Positions 10,895 to 19,895 of a stretch of 64,000 nt of DNA are shown in pieces (position 1 is the first letter of the stretch; each line of letters starts with the position of its first letter). The stretch comes from Devosia sp. 2618 (GTDB taxonomy: Bacteria > Pseudomonadota > Alphaproteobacteria > Rhizobiales > Devosiaceae): assembly GCF_040546815.1 (NCBI RefSeq), contig NZ_JBEPOO010000001.1, forward strand, positions 868,001 to 932,000. The letters are read 5' to 3'. The notes under the pieces were generated by a model. The model was given only the letters and a program-made list of their open reading frames with translations, had not been told where the DNA came from and did not search any database. A program made the translations under genes and the position numbers.

Positions 10895-12718
10895 CTAAAC
10901 CGCAGACGTCGCGCCCTTCAGCCAGTCCTTGACCGAACCCGCCACCTTCGGGCCGATTTCGTCCCAGACGCTTTGGTGATAGGCGTCGAGCCAGGCTTTT
11001 TCACTGACGGTCAGCAGCGCGGTGTCGATCAGACGCTTGTCGATGGGGGCCAGGGTCAGCGTTTCAAACTGTAGGTAGCCGGGGAATTTGGCGCTTTCGA
11101 CGACAGTGATCAGGTTTTCGATGCGGATGCCGTATTCGCCCGCCTTGTAGTAACCGGGCTCATTGGAGATGACGTTACCGACCTCGAAAGGGGCTGTGTA
11201 GCGCGAGGCGATGCCGACCGGGCCTTCGTGCACGCCCAGATAGGCGCCGACGCCGTGGCCGGTGCCATGGTTGTAGGTGACGCCGTCCTGCCAGAGGAAC
11301 TGGCGCGCCAGAATGTCGATCTGCCCCCCGGTGGTGCCTTTGGGGAAGATAGCCGTGGAAATGGCGATCATGCCTTTGAGCACGCGGGTGTAGCGGTCGC
11401 GCTGCTCTGGCGTTGAGGAGCCAGTCGAGATTGTGCGCGTGATGTCGGTGGTGCCAGACAGATATTGCGCGCCGCTATCGACCAGCATGATGTCGCCGGA
11501 GTGCAGGGTGCGGTCGGTCTTTTCGGTGACGCGGTAGTGGACGATGGCGCCGTTGGCGCCCGCGCCAGAAATAGTATCGAAGCTGGCGTCGACACAGGTT
11601 TCCTCTTCGCGACGGAAGGCTTCGAGCGCCGTGACGATGGCGATTTCGGTGAGTTCGCCCTTTGGCGCTTCGGCATCGAACCAGGCGAGGAATTTGGCCA
11701 GCGCCACGCCATCGAGATGATGCGCCTCTCGCATGCCGGCCAGTTCGGCGGCGTTCTTGCGCGACTTGGGCAAGAGGACCGGATCGCGCTTTTCGATCAG
11801 CGTTGCGCCTGCATCTTTCAGGGATACAGCGACGGCTTCCGGGGCGGTTGCGGGGTCGATCCAGACGACCTTGGCGGCTTTGCCCAAGGCGACGAGCGCA
11901 TCGGCGAGGTTGATGCTGGCATCGATCCTGGCGACGCCATCGAGTGCCTTGGTCAGCTCCTCGGTGATCTTGGCCGGCTCGAGATAGAGCGTCGGCGCGC
12001 CGGTGGCGGGCACAATGGCAAAGCCGAGGACGAAGGGCGTGTTGGGCACGTCGCGACCGCGCATATTGAGCAGCCAGCAGATGGATTCGGGCAGGGTGAG
12101 CACCGTCGCGTCGGCGTGGTCTGCGATGAGTGCGGCCTGAATTTCGGCGATCTTTTCGTTGGCCGTGCGCCCGGCGCGATTGTGGCCGAGGAATTCGATT
12201 GTCGAGACGGGTGCGCCCGGTCGGTCAGCCCAGACGCTGTCGACGAGATTGGGGCTGGCGACCAAGGAGGCGTGACCATCGAGCAGCTTTGCCGTGTCGC
12301 GGATTTCGCCGGGCGTGTGCAGCCATGGGTCGTAGGCCACGGTGCCGCCTTCGCGGATGAGCGACTTGGATTCGGCATTAAGGCCGCCGCGATCGGTTTC
12401 GATGACGGTGATCAGGTTGGTATCGGTCTGTGCGGGAGCCTGCAGCGTGTAGCGGCTATCGACGAACAGGCCGGCTTTGTCGGTGCCGATCAGCGCCAGC
12501 CCGGCCGAGCCGGTAAAGCCGGTGACATAGGCCAGCCGAGCTTCGCTTTCGGGCACCGATTCGCCGCGATGCGCGTCGGCGCGCGGAATGAGGAATCCAT
12601 CGACACCAGCCTTGGCCATGGCACCGCGCAAGGCGGCCAGACGCGGCGCGACGTTCTTTTTGTCGGCCTTGTCCTCAAAGCTCTGGAACACGGTGGCGGG
12701 GAAATTTTGGGCGGTCAT
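10895..12718 (-). CDS. M24B metallopeptidase, Xaa-Pro aminopeptidase-like
   Basis: This is a cytosolic dinuclear-metal aminopeptidase that removes residues preceding proline. The 607-residue size matches the long three-domain aminopeptidase P form: two creatinase-like N-terminal domains (FLIPRADAHRGESVPE onwards) and a C-terminal pita-bread domain. Metal ligands are visible in DSGAQYLSGTTDITRT (two Asp), GTGHGVGAYLGVHEGP (His) and NEPGYY (Glu), with a further Glu in RIENL. The ATG at 12718 preserves the family N-terminus; the longer in-frame start at 12796 adds unrelated residues. Confidence 0.9.
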   Translation of the reverse strand: MTAQNFPATVFQSFEDKADKKNVAPRLAALRGAMAKAGVDGFLIPRADAHRGESVPESEARLAYVTGFTGSAGLALIGTDKAGLFVDSRYTLQAPAQTDTNLITVIETDRGGLNAESKSLIREGGTVAYDPWLHTPGEIRDTAKLLDGHASLVASPNLVDSVWADRPGAPVSTIEFLGHNRAGRTANEKIAEIQAALIADHADATVLTLPESICWLLNMRGRDVPNTPFVLGFAIVPATGAPTLYLEPAKITEELTKALDGVARIDASINLADALVALGKAAKVVWIDPATAPEAVAVSLKDAGATLIEKRDPVLLPKSRKNAAELAGMREAHHLDGVALAKFLAWFDAEAPKGELTEIAIVTALEAFRREEETCVDASFDTISGAGANGAIVHYRVTEKTDRTLHSGDIMLVDSGAQYLSGTTDITRTISTGSSTPEQRDRYTRVLKGMIAISTAIFPKGTTGGQIDILARQFLWQDGVTYNHGTGHGVGAYLGVHEGPVGIASRYTAPFEVGNVISNEPGYYKAGEYGIRIENLITVVESAKFPGYLQFETLTLAPIDKRLIDTALLTVSEKAWLDAYHQSVWDEIGPKVAGSVKDWLKGATSAV

Positions 12719-12829
12719 CGAAGCAATCCTGACGCTGAGGTGCGCTGTGGTCATGGCTGGCGTGCTGTGCCGGGCATAGCAAATCGCCGCTAACACCCTA
12801 ACTTAGCTGCGTAATCAAGGAGAGCGAAA

Positions 12830-12964
12830 ATGGCACAGGACAAGAATTTCATCGTACGGGCTTTTGACGCTCTGGTTGCCGGCCGCGAACGTGAAGCCAA
12901 GCGCTATGTCGAACGCTTCGAGCGCAGCTATGGCAAGGCCGATAGCAAATTAACGAAGCGGTAA
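12830..12964 (+). CDS. 44-residue basic mini-protein, first of a tandem pair
   Basis: An ATG at 12830 with AAGGAGAG upstream opens a 44-codon frame. The product is helical and basic (MAQDKNFIVRAFDALVAGRE, then EAKRYVERFERSYGK). It has no signal peptide or membrane segment. An ungapped alignment with the 43-residue product at 13086 keeps M1, K5, N6, A11, R19, R21, E22, R25 and V27, with many conservative changes between, so the two look like paralogues. I do not recognise a family. It is divergent from the aminopeptidase gene. The good ribosome binding site and the paralogue support it as a real gene. Confidence 0.6.
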   Translation: MAQDKNFIVRAFDALVAGREREAKRYVERFERSYGKADSKLTKR

Positions 12965-13085
12965 CGGGGCTTGCGAGTCTTGCAGGGCTGGGTTGACCAA
13001 TCAGGCCTAACCAAACTTGTCAGGCAAGACTACATAGAGCGTGACGGGGGCAATAGACCGTCGTCAAACGTGCATGGAGAATGAA

Positions 13086-13217
13086 ATGACTGAGAGCAAA
13101 AACGATTTCCGCAAGGCCCTGGGTTCCGTCATCGACGCCCGTGGTCGTGAATCGAGCCGCCAGGTCAGCTATCGCATGCAGCACCAGCTGATCGGCGCGT
13201 TTACAAAGCGCCCGTAA
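13086..13217 (+). CDS. 43-residue basic mini-protein, second of a tandem pair
   Basis: The frame begins at the ATG at 13086, preceded by GGAG at the right distance; an in-frame ATG at 13074 is possible but carries that site inside it. The product is MTESKNDFRKALGSVIDARG plus a further basic helix ending in TKRP. It is helical, basic and without cysteines. Its similarity to the product at 12830 and a strong terminator 33 nt after the stop support expression. Function is unknown; nucleic-acid binding is conceivable from charge only. Confidence 0.6.
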   Translation: MTESKNDFRKALGSVIDARGRESSRQVSYRMQHQLIGAFTKRP

Positions 13218-13250
13218 GGCCGCTGCAGTTTACTGCTGACGATCTGACGA

Positions 13251-13283
13251 TCCCCGGAGCATGCTTCGGGGATTTTGCTTTTC
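13251..13283 (+). terminator. Terminator after the mini-protein pair
   Basis: ATCCCCG (13251-13257) pairs with CGGGGAT (13268-13274). The loop contains the self-complementary GCATGC, and TTTGCTTTT follows. Confidence 0.8.
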
Positions 13284-13315
13284 TGGGGTGTTTAGAAGAA
13301 CGCTCGGTGCGGCTA

Positions 13316-13524
13316 TCACCTCGCCCCTCAGGGGAAGAGGTCGGCGCGCAGCGCCGGGTGAGGGGTGAAGTGGTTCTGCATCCACTCCCTTTGCAGCATG
13401 GCAGTGCCAAGCTGCCTTATATTTTTCACTGCGAGATCGCACCCCTCACCCTAGCTTCGCCAGGTCGCTACGCTCCCGGCTTCGCTGCCCTCTCCCCTGA
13501 GGGGCGAGGGGACGATGGGGTGAG
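13316..13524. repeat. Inverted pair of the GAGAGGTCGGCGCG...GGGTGAGGGG intergenic repeat
   Basis: The left copy (about 13316-13370) contains CCCCTCAGGGG, GGTCGGCGCGCAGCGCCGGG and TGAGGGG. The right copy (about 13439-13524) is inverted and longer, with TCGCTACGCTCCCGGCTTCG. A related copy lies at 32633-32684. Together with the terminator this accounts for the 320-bp space between the mini-proteins and prmA; no gene is visible in it. Confidence 0.75.
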
Positions 13525-13538
13525 ACTCAGGTGATGGC

Positions 13539-14411
13539 TTAGCGCTTTTCGAGAACCAGGGTGGTCCAGTCTTTACGCTTGAGGTGATCGACCAGCGTCA
13601 GGCCCGCAGCCTGATAGGCACCGATGACGCCGTCGGCCTGGGTGTTGAGAATGCCTGACAGGATGATCGTGGCGCCGGGCTGGGCGATGTTGGCCATGCC
13701 GGGCGCGAGTTCGGTCAGTGGGCCGGCCAGAATATTGGCAACGAGCAGATCATAGGGGCCACGCGCGACGATATCGGGGTGGTCGAGGCCTGTGGCTTCT
13801 AGGGCGCCGATCTGGTCGGCAACGCCGTTCTGTTCGGCATTTTCAATCGTCGTGACGACAGCGATAGGGTCGATATCGGTGGCCAGCACCTTGCCGGGGA
13901 TGCGCTTGGCGATGGCGATGGCCAGAACGCCGGTGCCGGTGCCGACGTCGATCATCGCCGTTGGCTGCTTGACCTTGAGCAATGCGTCTATCGCTTCGAG
14001 GCAACCTGTAGTGGTTTCGTGGTGGCCGGTGCCAAAGGCCTGCGCGGCGTCGATGCGCATCGGTGTCAGGCCTTCGGGGATAGGCGAATTTTCGTCGTGG
14101 CTGCCATAGACGTAGAAACCGCCGGCGATGACCGGTGCAAGGCCTTCCAGCGACTTGGCGACCCAGTTGATTTCGGGATCAATTGGCGCGACGGAGAAGT
14201 CGACGACGCCGCCAAGAGTTTGGCGCGCCAGTTCGGCAAATGCCTCAACGTCCGGCGGGCTTTCGCAGGTCGCTTCAAAGAACCATTCGCCGGTTTCTTC
14301 GTTCTCATGCGCCGAGGCGGTCAGCGCCAGATCGTCACGCTCCATGACGGCATCGACCAGGGCATAGGCCTGTTCCTTGGTGAGCGGGGCAGACAGCTGA
14401 TCGACGGACAT
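13539..14411 (-). CDS. prmA: Ribosomal protein L11 methyltransferase PrmA
   Basis: PrmA uses S-adenosylmethionine to trimethylate ribosomal protein L11. The 290-residue protein shows the substrate-recognition N-terminal domain, the linker motif AFGTGHHETT, the SAM-binding motif DVGTGTGVLAIAIA and the post-motif NILAGPLTELAP. The ATG at 14411 has GAGG at a proper distance; an ATG two codons upstream is too close to it. It is the last gene of a minus-strand run with the ClbS-like gene and uvrD. Confidence 0.93.
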   Translation of the reverse strand: MSVDQLSAPLTKEQAYALVDAVMERDDLALTASAHENEETGEWFFEATCESPPDVEAFAELARQTLGGVVDFSVAPIDPEINWVAKSLEGLAPVIAGGFYVYGSHDENSPIPEGLTPMRIDAAQAFGTGHHETTTGCLEAIDALLKVKQPTAMIDVGTGTGVLAIAIAKRIPGKVLATDIDPIAVVTTIENAEQNGVADQIGALEATGLDHPDIVARGPYDLLVANILAGPLTELAPGMANIAQPGATIILSGILNTQADGVIGAYQAAGLTLVDHLKRKDWTTLVLEKR

Positions 14412-14514
14412 GGGCATACCTCAGGTTTGCCGCCTAGTTGCGCCAAGAGCTCCGCGCCGTCAATCTGACTTATCCTCGCAGCAGGGAGGCATTGGGGAAA
14501 TCAGTGGTCGGCAA

Positions 14515-15027
14515 TCAGCGCAGCCCCTGCGCCTTTTTCCATTTGCGTAGGCGCGCCAATGCATTGGAATAGGGCGATGAGGTGTTGAACTGGATCATGC
14601 GGCCCATGGTGTACTTTTCGTACCAGGGCGCGCCGTAGAGTTCGACGTCATCATGGCTTTCGATGAGGGCCACGATGCCGGCCTTGGCGTCGGCGAAACG
14701 TTGCAGCAGTTCTGGCAGGGTCAGGTCGGCGTAATCGGCGTAGAACTTTTGCGCCAGTTGGCCGAGCTGGTTCCATTTGAAGCCCGTTTCGGGGAAATCG
14801 ACAACCAGCCCATCACGCTGGCGGGCGTGCCACTTCAGCACCAACTCGTTCCAGCCGATGAGATAGGCGACAAGGTCGCGCACGCTCATTTGCGTGTTTT
14901 GCATATGCCCATCGAGGGTCTGTTCGCTCGCGCGATCCTCGGGAATACTGGCCAGCTCCTTGGCCAGCTTGGCATAGGTGGTGTCGATGGCCGTGAGTAG
15001 TTCGGCCTTGTTCTGCGGCACAGCCAT
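14515..15027 (-). CDS. ClbS/DfsB family four-helix-bundle protein
   Basis: The 170-residue product begins MAVPQNKAELLTAIDTTYAK and contains the family motifs MSVRDLVAYLIGWNELVLKW and a C-terminal YSNALARLRKWKKAQGL. ClbS, the characterised member, is a cyclopropane hydrolase protecting against colibactin; most chromosomal homologues have unknown substrates. The gene begins 7 nt after the uvrD stop, so they are probably cotranscribed; a genome-protection role is inference from that link. Confidence 0.8.
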   Translation of the reverse strand: MAVPQNKAELLTAIDTTYAKLAKELASIPEDRASEQTLDGHMQNTQMSVRDLVAYLIGWNELVLKWHARQRDGLVVDFPETGFKWNQLGQLAQKFYADYADLTLPELLQRFADAKAGIVALIESHDDVELYGAPWYEKYTMGRMIQFNTSSPYSNALARLRKWKKAQGLR

Positions 15028-15034
15028 GGAGCGA

Positions 15035-17374
15035 TCAGGCCTTCTTGATGAAGCTTTCGAGAACCTTTTTGCGGCCGGCTTTTTCGAAGTCTATGGTCAG
15101 TTTGTTGCCTTCGATATCGGTAATGGCGCCGTAGCCGAATTTGAGGTGGAAGACGCGTTCGCCCATGCCGAAGGCGGATTTGTCGTTGCCGAGGTCCACC
15201 GAGCGCGCCACCAGGTCGCCGTCGATGGTCAGCGGGCCGCCACCCTTGCGGCTGGCCTGCTGGGCGCGGGCGCGCTGCCAGCCGGGCGTTTCGTAAACGC
15301 TCTCGAATGGGTCGGCTTTGTTGAAGCGACTGGTGGCGCCGCCGCCATAGCCGTAACCGCCATAGGATGAGCCAGTGTCCTTGACCTCGACGGCATCGGC
15401 GGGGAGTTCATCGAGAAACCGCGATGGAATGGCTGACTGCCAGAGGCCGTGGATGCGGCGGTTCTGCGCGGCGGAAATGCGAACGCGCTTGCGGCCACGG
15501 GTGATGCCGACATAGGCGAGGCGGCGCTCTTCTTCGAGGCCGGCGCGGCCGCTTTCATCCATCGAACGCTGGCTGGGGAAAGTGCCTTCTTCCCAACCGG
15601 GCAGGAAGACGGTGTTGAACTCCAGTCCCTTGGCGCCGTGCAGGGTCATGATGGTGACAGCATCAGCTGCATCGGCGCTATCGCGGTCCATGACGAGCGA
15701 GATGTGTTCGAGGAAGCCGCCGAGGGTGTCGAAATCCCCCATGGCGCGGCTGAGTTCCTTGAGGTTTTCCTTGCGACCTTCCGATTCCACCGATTTGTCG
15801 GCGCTGAGCATGTCGGTATAGCCGCTCTCTTCGAGGATCTGCTCGACGAGTTCGAATGGCTTCATTGAGGCGGAGCGGAACGCCCAGTCTTCGAACTGGC
15901 CGACAAGGCTGCCCAAAGTCGTGCGCTGCTTGGGCTTGAGTTCTTCGGTTTCAAGCAGCAGGCGTGTCGCGGCCAGCAGGGGCATGTTCTGGTCCCGCGC
16001 CGTTTCCATCAGCATTTTGACCGTGGCGTCGCCAATGCCGCGCTTGGGCACATTGATAATGCGCTCGAAAGCCAGGTCGTCAGCAGGCTGGGCCACGAGG
16101 CGGAGATAGGCCAGAGCGTCGCGGATTTCCTTGCGCTCGTAAAAGCGCGGGCCACCGATGACGCGGTAGTTAAGGCCGAGGGTGATGAACCGCTCTTCGA
16201 ATTCGCGCATTTGGAACGAGGCGCGGACCAGGATTGCCATTGAGTTGAGGCTGTCGCCGTCGCGCTGATATTGCTCGATCTCGTCGCCGACGGTGCGCGC
16301 TTCTTCTTCGCTGTCCCATAGCTGGGTGACAGAGACCAGTTCGCCCGTTTCGCCGACATCGGTCTGCAGCGTCTTGCCGAGGCGGCTTTCGTTGAAGGCG
16401 ATGATGTTGGAGGCGGCCTTGAGGATGTTGGAAGTCGAGCGGTAATTGCGCTCGAGCTTGATCACCTTTGCGCCCGGAAAGTCCTTTTCGAAGCGCAGGA
16501 TGTTGTCGACCTCGGCGCCGCGCCAGCCATAGATCGACTGATCGTCGTCACCCACGACGCAGATATTGGCTTCGCTGGCGGGCTTGCCCTGCGCTAGCAG
16601 GCGCAGCCACAGATATTGAGCGACGTTGCTGTCCTGATACTCGTCCACCAGCATGTATTTGAACTTGCGGTGGAATTCGGCCAGCACGTCCGGGTTTTCC
16701 TTGAACAGCCGGATGCATTCGAGCAGCAGGTCGCCGAAATCGGCGGCGTTCAGCGATTTGAGGCGAGCCTGATAGTCTGCGTAAAGCTTGGAGCCGCGAC
16801 CATTGGCATAGCTGCCGCTATCGGCGGGCGACACGTCCTTGGGCAGCAGGCCCTTGTTCTTCCAGCCGTCCATCATGTTGGCGAAGAGCTTGGCGGGCCA
16901 ACGCTTCTCGTCGATATTGTCGGCCGCGAGCAATTGCTTGATCAGGCGGATCTGATCGTCGGTATCGAGGATGGTGAAAGAGCTGGTCAGCCCCACCAGC
17001 TCGGCGTGTTGACGCAGGATGCGAGCGCCGATCGAGTGGAAAGTGCCCATCCACGGCATTGCCTCAAGGCGCGGCACCAGCTTTTCGATACGCTCCTTCA
17101 TTTCCCGCGCGGCCTTGTTGGTAAAGGTCACCGACAGGATCTGGGAGGGCCAGGCGCGGTTGGTATTGATAATGTGGGCAATGCGGGTGGTCAGCACACG
17201 CGTCTTGCCTGTGCCGGCGCCCGCGAGCACCAGCAGCGGGCCATCGATGCTGACGACCGCATCGCGCTGTTCTTCATTGAGGCCGCTCAGATAGTCAGGC
17301 GTCTGGTTGCGCTTGAACTGGCCGGTAATGGCGCCCGCAGTCGGGCGGTCGAGTGGGTGGGGTTCACCGGACAT
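15035..17374 (-). CDS. uvrD: ATP-dependent DNA helicase UvrD/PcrA
   Basis: This superfamily 1A 3'-5' helicase acts in nucleotide-excision and mismatch repair. Visible motifs are Walker A LAGAGTGKTRVLTTR, motif II LVDEYQDSN, motif III VGDDDQSIYGWRGA, motif V TIMTLHGAKGLEFNTVFLPG and motif VI RRLAYVGITRGRKRVRIS. The C-terminal ~100 residues carry the PcrA/UvrD RNA-polymerase-type tudor domain (VFHLKFGYGAITDIEGN). I choose the ATG at 17374 (779 residues) because GGAAAGG precedes it; starts at 17389 and 17425 are also in frame. Confidence 0.93.
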   Translation of the reverse strand: MSGEPHPLDRPTAGAITGQFKRNQTPDYLSGLNEEQRDAVVSIDGPLLVLAGAGTGKTRVLTTRIAHIINTNRAWPSQILSVTFTNKAAREMKERIEKLVPRLEAMPWMGTFHSIGARILRQHAELVGLTSSFTILDTDDQIRLIKQLLAADNIDEKRWPAKLFANMMDGWKNKGLLPKDVSPADSGSYANGRGSKLYADYQARLKSLNAADFGDLLLECIRLFKENPDVLAEFHRKFKYMLVDEYQDSNVAQYLWLRLLAQGKPASEANICVVGDDDQSIYGWRGAEVDNILRFEKDFPGAKVIKLERNYRSTSNILKAASNIIAFNESRLGKTLQTDVGETGELVSVTQLWDSEEEARTVGDEIEQYQRDGDSLNSMAILVRASFQMREFEERFITLGLNYRVIGGPRFYERKEIRDALAYLRLVAQPADDLAFERIINVPKRGIGDATVKMLMETARDQNMPLLAATRLLLETEELKPKQRTTLGSLVGQFEDWAFRSASMKPFELVEQILEESGYTDMLSADKSVESEGRKENLKELSRAMGDFDTLGGFLEHISLVMDRDSADAADAVTIMTLHGAKGLEFNTVFLPGWEEGTFPSQRSMDESGRAGLEEERRLAYVGITRGRKRVRISAAQNRRIHGLWQSAIPSRFLDELPADAVEVKDTGSSYGGYGYGGGATSRFNKADPFESVYETPGWQRARAQQASRKGGGPLTIDGDLVARSVDLGNDKSAFGMGERVFHLKFGYGAITDIEGNKLTIDFEKAGRKKVLESFIKKA

Positions 17375-17492
17375 AAAAGGCCTTTCCATCGCGGCATCCG
17401 GGGCAGGGACGCTCTGCGCGGGCATTGACGAATCTTATTTTGTTCTCATCGGCAATATAGGCATTGGGCCGCGCGGTGTATAGAACGCCGCG

Positions 17493-17521
17493 CTGTCACC
17501 GATCCGTCATATCTGCGTCAT
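17493..17521 (+). promoter_or_regulatory. PHO box: three 7-bp direct repeats at 11-bp spacing
   Basis: CTGTCAC (17493-17499), CCGTCAT (17504-17510) and GCGTCAT (17515-17521) are separated by exactly 4 nt each. The PhoB consensus is CTGTCAT repeated every 11 bp. The site lies 57 bp upstream of the phytase/esterase-like gene and on its strand, and predicts induction at low phosphate. Confidence 0.8.
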
Positions 17522-17577
17522 GGGACTGTTGTGCGGCAGCCCTACGGAAATGCACGATTTCCCACGGGGCTTCCTTC

Positions 17578-19737
17578 ATGAACACGACAAAACTTCTGAC
17601 CGCGCTGACCGCCGCGCTGCTGGCCACAACTGTTTCGGCCAATGCCGCAGAACACTTCAACCGCATTGCCAGCTTTCCTGTCGCGCTGAACAGCCCCGAG
17701 GCTGAGGCCACCTCTTCGGAAATCATCACCGCGACCGAAGACGGAATGACCCTGATTTATTCGGACAGCCCGGCTGGCGGCATCGGCTTTGTCGACATCA
17801 CCGACGCCAAGGCACCGGCGCCCAAGGGTTTCCTGTCGCTCGATGGCGAGCCGACCTCGGTCACCGTGATCGGCGACAAGGCCTATGTCGGCGTCAACAC
17901 CTCCGAGAACTTTACCAATCCTTCGGGCAAGCTGTCTGTGGTCGATATTGCGACGCAGAAGGTCGAAGACGAATACGATCTGGGCGGCCAGCCTGACTCG
18001 GTGGCGCACAATGCTGCTGGGACGCTGGTGGCTATCGCGATCGAAAACGAGCGCGACGAAGAACTCGGCGACGGCGGCATTCCACAGCTGCCCGCCGGTT
18101 TTGTTGTGATCTTTGACGTTGCCGCCAAGTCGCTCAAGACGGTTGAACTGACCGGTCTCGCATCGGTTGGTGCCGAGGACCCGGAACCGGAATTCGTCGA
18201 TTTCAACGAGAATGACGAGATCGCCGTCACGCTGCAGGAAAACAACTACATCGCCATCATCGATGGCAAGAGCGGTACGGTCACGGGTGGTTTTGATGCC
18301 GGCACGGTGTCGCTGGCCGATGTCGACACCAAGAAGGACGGCGCGCTGCGTTTCACCGGCAAGCAGGCCGACGTGCCGCGCGAGCCAGACGCCATCAAGT
18401 GGCTCGATGCCAACCGCCTCGTCATCGCCAATGAAGGCGACTGGAAGGGTGGCACGCGCGGCTTCACGATCTTCAATCGTGACGGCACCGTGTTGTTCGA
18501 CTCGGGCAATGCGCTTGACTACAACGCGGCGCAGCTCGGTCACTATCCCGACCACCGTAACAAGAAGGGCGTCGAGCCAGAAGGTCTGGAAGTCGCGAGC
18601 TTTGGCGGCCAGCAGTACATTTTCGTGGCCGAAGAGCGTTCGTCGTTGATCGCGGTCTACAAGGATACCGGCGCTGAGCCAGAATTCGTGCAGTCGCTGC
18701 CTTCGGGCATTTCGCCTGAAGGTCTGGTTGCCATTCCAGCACGCAATCTGTTGGCAACGGCCAATGAAGTCGACCTGCGCGCCGATGGCGGCGTGGGCAG
18801 CCACGTGATGCTCTATGAACTGGCTGAAGGCCCAGCCAACTATCCGCAGCTGATTTCCGACCTTGATGCCGATGGCCGTCCGATTGGCTGGGCCGCGATT
18901 TCGGGTGCCGTGGCCGATGCTGAAAAGCCGGGTATTCTCTATGCGGTCAGCGACAGCGTGCTGTCGGCGGAGCCTGCCATTTACACGATCGATGCGACCA
19001 GCCAGCCGGCCCGTATCACAGCCAAGACCATCATCACCCGCGGTGGAGATGCGGCCCAGAAACTGGACCTCGAAGGCATTACATTGGACGGCAAGGGCGG
19101 CTTCTGGCTCGCCTCGGAAGGCGATAGCGCCAAGCTGACGCCACATGCGCTCTACAATGTCGATGCTGACGGCAAGATCATTGCCGAAGTCGCGCTTCCT
19201 GACGAGTTGACCGCAAACGCCGTGCGCTTCGGTGCTGAAGGCGTGACCCGCATCGGCGAGGGCGACGACACGACGTTGTGGGTCGCCATCCAGCGCGAAT
19301 GGAAGGACGATCCCAAGGGCCAGGTGAAGCTTTTGAGCTACAAGCCTGCCACCAAGGAATGGGGCGCCGTTGCCTATCCGCTCGAAACCCCGGCTGAAGG
19401 CGCCTGGGTTGGGCTGTCGGAAATCACCGCGCATGGCGACTACATCTATATCGTCGAGCGTGACAACCAGATCGGCGACAAGGCCAAGCTCAAGGCGCTC
19501 TATCGCGTGCCTGTGGCCGACCTCGTGGCCGCCAAGTTGGGCACGGAATTGCCGGTTGTCTCCAAGGAACTGGTGCGTGACTTCATCCCCGACCTCAAGG
19601 CCAGCAACGGCTATATCGTCGACAAGGTCGAGAGCTTTGCCATTGATGCGGCCGGCAATGGCTTCGTGATCACCGACAATGACGGCACCTCGGACAGCTC
19701 TGGCGAGACGCTGTTTTGGACCATCGGCGCGCTTTAG
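17578..19737 (+). CDS. Secreted two-domain esterase-like activity of phytase family protein
   Basis: The 719-residue product has a signal peptide (MNTTKLLTALTAALLATT, cleavage after SANA). An N-terminal beta-propeller (about 25-420; blades around GGIGFVDITD, GKLSVVDIAT and NNYIAIIDGKSG) is followed by a C-terminal phytase-like domain (about 430-719; GWAAISGAVAD, LEGITLDGKGGFWLASEGD, VESFAIDAAGNGFVITDNDG). Such proteins are periplasmic or extracellular phosphoester hydrolases by annotation; substrate is unproven. The PHO box just upstream supports a phosphate-scavenging role. The ATG at 17578 begins the signal peptide; longer frames would run through the PHO box. Confidence 0.85.
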   Translation: MNTTKLLTALTAALLATTVSANAAEHFNRIASFPVALNSPEAEATSSEIITATEDGMTLIYSDSPAGGIGFVDITDAKAPAPKGFLSLDGEPTSVTVIGDKAYVGVNTSENFTNPSGKLSVVDIATQKVEDEYDLGGQPDSVAHNAAGTLVAIAIENERDEELGDGGIPQLPAGFVVIFDVAAKSLKTVELTGLASVGAEDPEPEFVDFNENDEIAVTLQENNYIAIIDGKSGTVTGGFDAGTVSLADVDTKKDGALRFTGKQADVPREPDAIKWLDANRLVIANEGDWKGGTRGFTIFNRDGTVLFDSGNALDYNAAQLGHYPDHRNKKGVEPEGLEVASFGGQQYIFVAEERSSLIAVYKDTGAEPEFVQSLPSGISPEGLVAIPARNLLATANEVDLRADGGVGSHVMLYELAEGPANYPQLISDLDADGRPIGWAAISGAVADAEKPGILYAVSDSVLSAEPAIYTIDATSQPARITAKTIITRGGDAAQKLDLEGITLDGKGGFWLASEGDSAKLTPHALYNVDADGKIIAEVALPDELTANAVRFGAEGVTRIGEGDDTTLWVAIQREWKDDPKGQVKLLSYKPATKEWGAVAYPLETPAEGAWVGLSEITAHGDYIYIVERDNQIGDKAKLKALYRVPVADLVAAKLGTELPVVSKELVRDFIPDLKASNGYIVDKVESFAIDAAGNGFVITDNDGTSDSSGETLFWTIGAL

Positions 19738-19760
19738 GCGCTGCCAACACCAACAATGCG

Positions 19761-19794
19761 CGGCCGGTCCTTCGGGGCCGGCCGTATGCTTTTG
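19761..19794 (+). terminator. Terminator after the phytase-like gene
   Basis: CGGCCGGTCC (19761-19770) pairs with GGGCCGGCCG (19775-19784) around a TTCG tetraloop, with one T-G pair, followed by TATGCTTTT. Confidence 0.75.
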
Positions 19795-19895
19795 ATGTCA
19801 CTGCTGGAACTGTCGTGTATTCAAGGCAATAGCGGACTTGCGCGACACACGTGCATGCCTACACTCTGCCGCGCAAAATTGGATAGACCAGTGCA

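Noticed and set aside
13316..13524. CRISPR-like array
   Set aside because: Only two arms in inverted orientation, no regular spacers, no cas genes nearby; this is an intergenic palindromic repeat.
19795..19826. PHO box upstream of asmA
   Set aside because: ATGTCAC and CTGTCGT occur, but their spacing is not 11 bp.
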